From assembly GCA_938014945.1 (NCBI GenBank), contig CALLQH010000128.1, positions 1 to 14,039 of the forward strand: 14,039 nt of DNA. The letters are read 5' to 3'. Made by a program: the position numbers and the translations under genes. The notes beneath the pieces were generated by a model, which made no database searches, was not told the origin of the DNA, and was given only the letters and a program-made list of their open reading frames with translations. The stretch comes from an uncultured bacterium (GTDB taxonomy: Bacteria; Pseudomonadota; Alphaproteobacteria; SP197). The stretch's first letter is position 1; each line of letters starts with the position of its first letter. Below are positions 12,962 to 14,039 of this stretch, piece by piece.

Positions 12962-14039
12962 ATGTGGGACAGGCTCTGGACCGGCGCGCGGCTGGCCACC
13001 ATGGAGAAGGGCGGCGCGCCCTATGGCGCGATCGAGAACGGTGCGCTGGGCGTCGAGGACGGCCGTATCGTCTTTTGCGGGCCGGAGGCCGACCTGCCGG
13101 GCAGGCCCGACGCGCTCGCCCGTGAAATCCATCACCTTGACGGCCGCTGGATCACGCCGGGCCTGATCGATTGCCACACCCATCTCGTCTATGGCGGCGA
13201 CCGCGCCGGCGAGTTCGAGATGCGCCTGGAGGGGGCAAGCTACGAGGAACTTTTGAAAGCGGGCGGCGGCATCCTCTCCACCGTGCGCGCGACGCGCGAG
13301 GCCTCCCTCGACAGCCTCGTCGCCAGCGCCCTGCCGCGCCTCGACGCCCTGCTTGCCGAGGGCGTGACGACGGTCGAGGTGAAGTCGGGCTACGGCCTCA
13401 ACGTCGCAACCGAGACCAAGATGCTGCGGGCAGCGCGCCATCTGGGCAAGCTGCGGCCCGTTTCGATCGTCACCACGTTCCTTGGCGCCCACGCCCTGCC
13501 GCCCGAGTTCAAGGACGACGCCGACGCCTACATCGACCTCATGTGCGACGAGGCGCTGCCGGCCGTGGCGGGCGAGGGGCTGGCCGATGCGGTCGATGTC
13601 TTCTGCGAGAAGATCGCCTTCAACCTGGAGCAGACCGAGCGCGTCTTCCGCGCCGCGCAGGCCGCCCGCCTGCCGGTGAAGCTCCATGCCGAGCAGCTTT
13701 CCGACATGGGCGGGGCGGTCCTTGCTGCGCGTTACGGCGCGCTCTCCTGCGATCATCTGGAGTTTCTCTCGGCCGAGGGCGCGGCGGCGATGGCGAAAGC
13801 CGGGACGGTGGCGGTGATGCTGCCCGGCGCCTTCTACTTCCTGCGCGATACCAACGTGCCGCCCATCGCCATGCTGCGCGAGGCCGGTGTGGCCATGGCG
13901 GTCTCGACCGACTGCAACCCCGGCAGTTCGCCCGCGACCAGCCTGCTGCTGATGCTCAACATGGCCGCCACGCTCTTCCGCATGACGCCGGAGGAGGCGC
14001 TGGCGGGCGTCACCCGCGAGGCCGCCCGCGCCCTGGGCC
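12962..14039 (+). CDS. hutI: Imidazolonepropionase (3' end beyond window)
   Basis: A cytoplasmic metal-dependent amidohydrolase that opens 4-imidazolone-5-propionate to N-formimidoyl-L-glutamate, the third step of histidine degradation. 359 codons are present of an expected 400-410; the frame is open at the right edge. Active-site residues are in place: H72 and H74 (CHTHL), H177 (GAHALP), H242 and E245 (LHAEQLSD), H265 (CDHLEF) and D317 (STDCNPGSSP). Also typical are the R-E-MRLEGASYEEL region and VKSGYGLN at 140-147. The ATG at 12962 has a full AGGAGG ribosome site. The gene is divergent from the interrupted hutF, with 104 bases between their starts. hutU, hutG or other hut genes may follow outside the window. 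Confidence 0.97.
   Translation, partial: MWDRLWTGARLATMEKGGAPYGAIENGALGVEDGRIVFCGPEADLPGRPDALAREIHHLDGRWITPGLIDCHTHLVYGGDRAGEFEMRLEGASYEELLKAGGGILSTVRATREASLDSLVASALPRLDALLAEGVTTVEVKSGYGLNVATETKMLRAARHLGKLRPVSIVTTFLGAHALPPEFKDDADAYIDLMCDEALPAVAGEGLADAVDVFCEKIAFNLEQTERVFRAAQAARLPVKLHAEQLSDMGGAVLAARYGALSCDHLEFLSAEGAAAMAKAGTVAVMLPGAFYFLRDTNVPPIAMLREAGVAMAVSTDCNPGSSPATSLLLMLNMAATLFRMTPEEALAGVTREAARALG

Noticed and set aside
11538..13166. Long rightward open frame opposite hutF that runs into hutI
   Set aside because: Antisense shadow of hutF; its composition is Asp/Val/Ala/His-rich without recognisable motifs, and it ends inside hutI in a different frame.
1..14039. Mobile element, phage, CRISPR or defence system
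   Set aside because: No transposase, integrase, repeat array, terminal inverted repeats or tRNA was seen; base composition and gene types are uniform across the window.

Overview
The window is about two-thirds G+C, densely coded, and its proteins look alphaproteobacterial (Rhodospirillales or Rhizobiales type). This is an inference from composition, the several non-pyrrolysine MttB homologues, and the five-step type of histidine-degradation genes; no rRNA or other taxonomic marker is present. Eleven protein-coding loci fill almost all of it. No gap exceeds about 140 bases, and I see no tRNA, rRNA, CRISPR array, transposase or other sign of a mobile element.

Left part (1-4065): a leftward XRE-type regulator is divergent from a rightward cluster of membrane proteins: a fatty-acid-desaturase-like protein, an EamA/DMT-family exporter, and an AbrB-family membrane protein whose GTG start overlaps the exporter's stop.

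Middle (4043-9823): a leftward, probably co-transcribed block, read 5' to 3' as an MttB-family methyltransferase (here mttB2), a divergent cyclopropane-synthase-like SAM methyltransferase, a second MttB paralogue (mttB1), an AhpD-like peroxidase-related protein, and a GNAT acetyltransferase. The last two overlap by ATGA. Neither MttB homologue carries an in-frame amber codon, so both belong to the non-pyrrolysine branch that demethylates quaternary amines in the members studied. No corrinoid protein, reactivase or tetrahydrofolate methyltransferase lies in the window. The cyclopropane-synthase-like protein keeps the SAM site but has lost three of the residues that hold the catalytic bicarbonate in true cyclopropane synthases, so its chemistry is probably different.

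Right part (9921-14039): histidine utilisation genes. hutH (histidine ammonia-lyase) is intact; hutI (imidazolonepropionase) is intact as far as the window edge. Between them, hutF (formimidoylglutamate deiminase) on the opposite strand is interrupted by one in-frame TAG about 80 codons before its natural end, with both sides in the same frame. hutU, hutG and a hut regulator are not seen and may lie beyond 14039.

The two catabolic blocks share a 97-base divergent control region (mttB2 leftward, hutH rightward). It contains a palindrome flanked by two perfect copies of a 13-base direct repeat. The most useful points for follow-up are the altered active site of the cyclopropane-synthase-like protein, the amber codon in hutF, and the grouping of two MttB paralogues around that methyltransferase.
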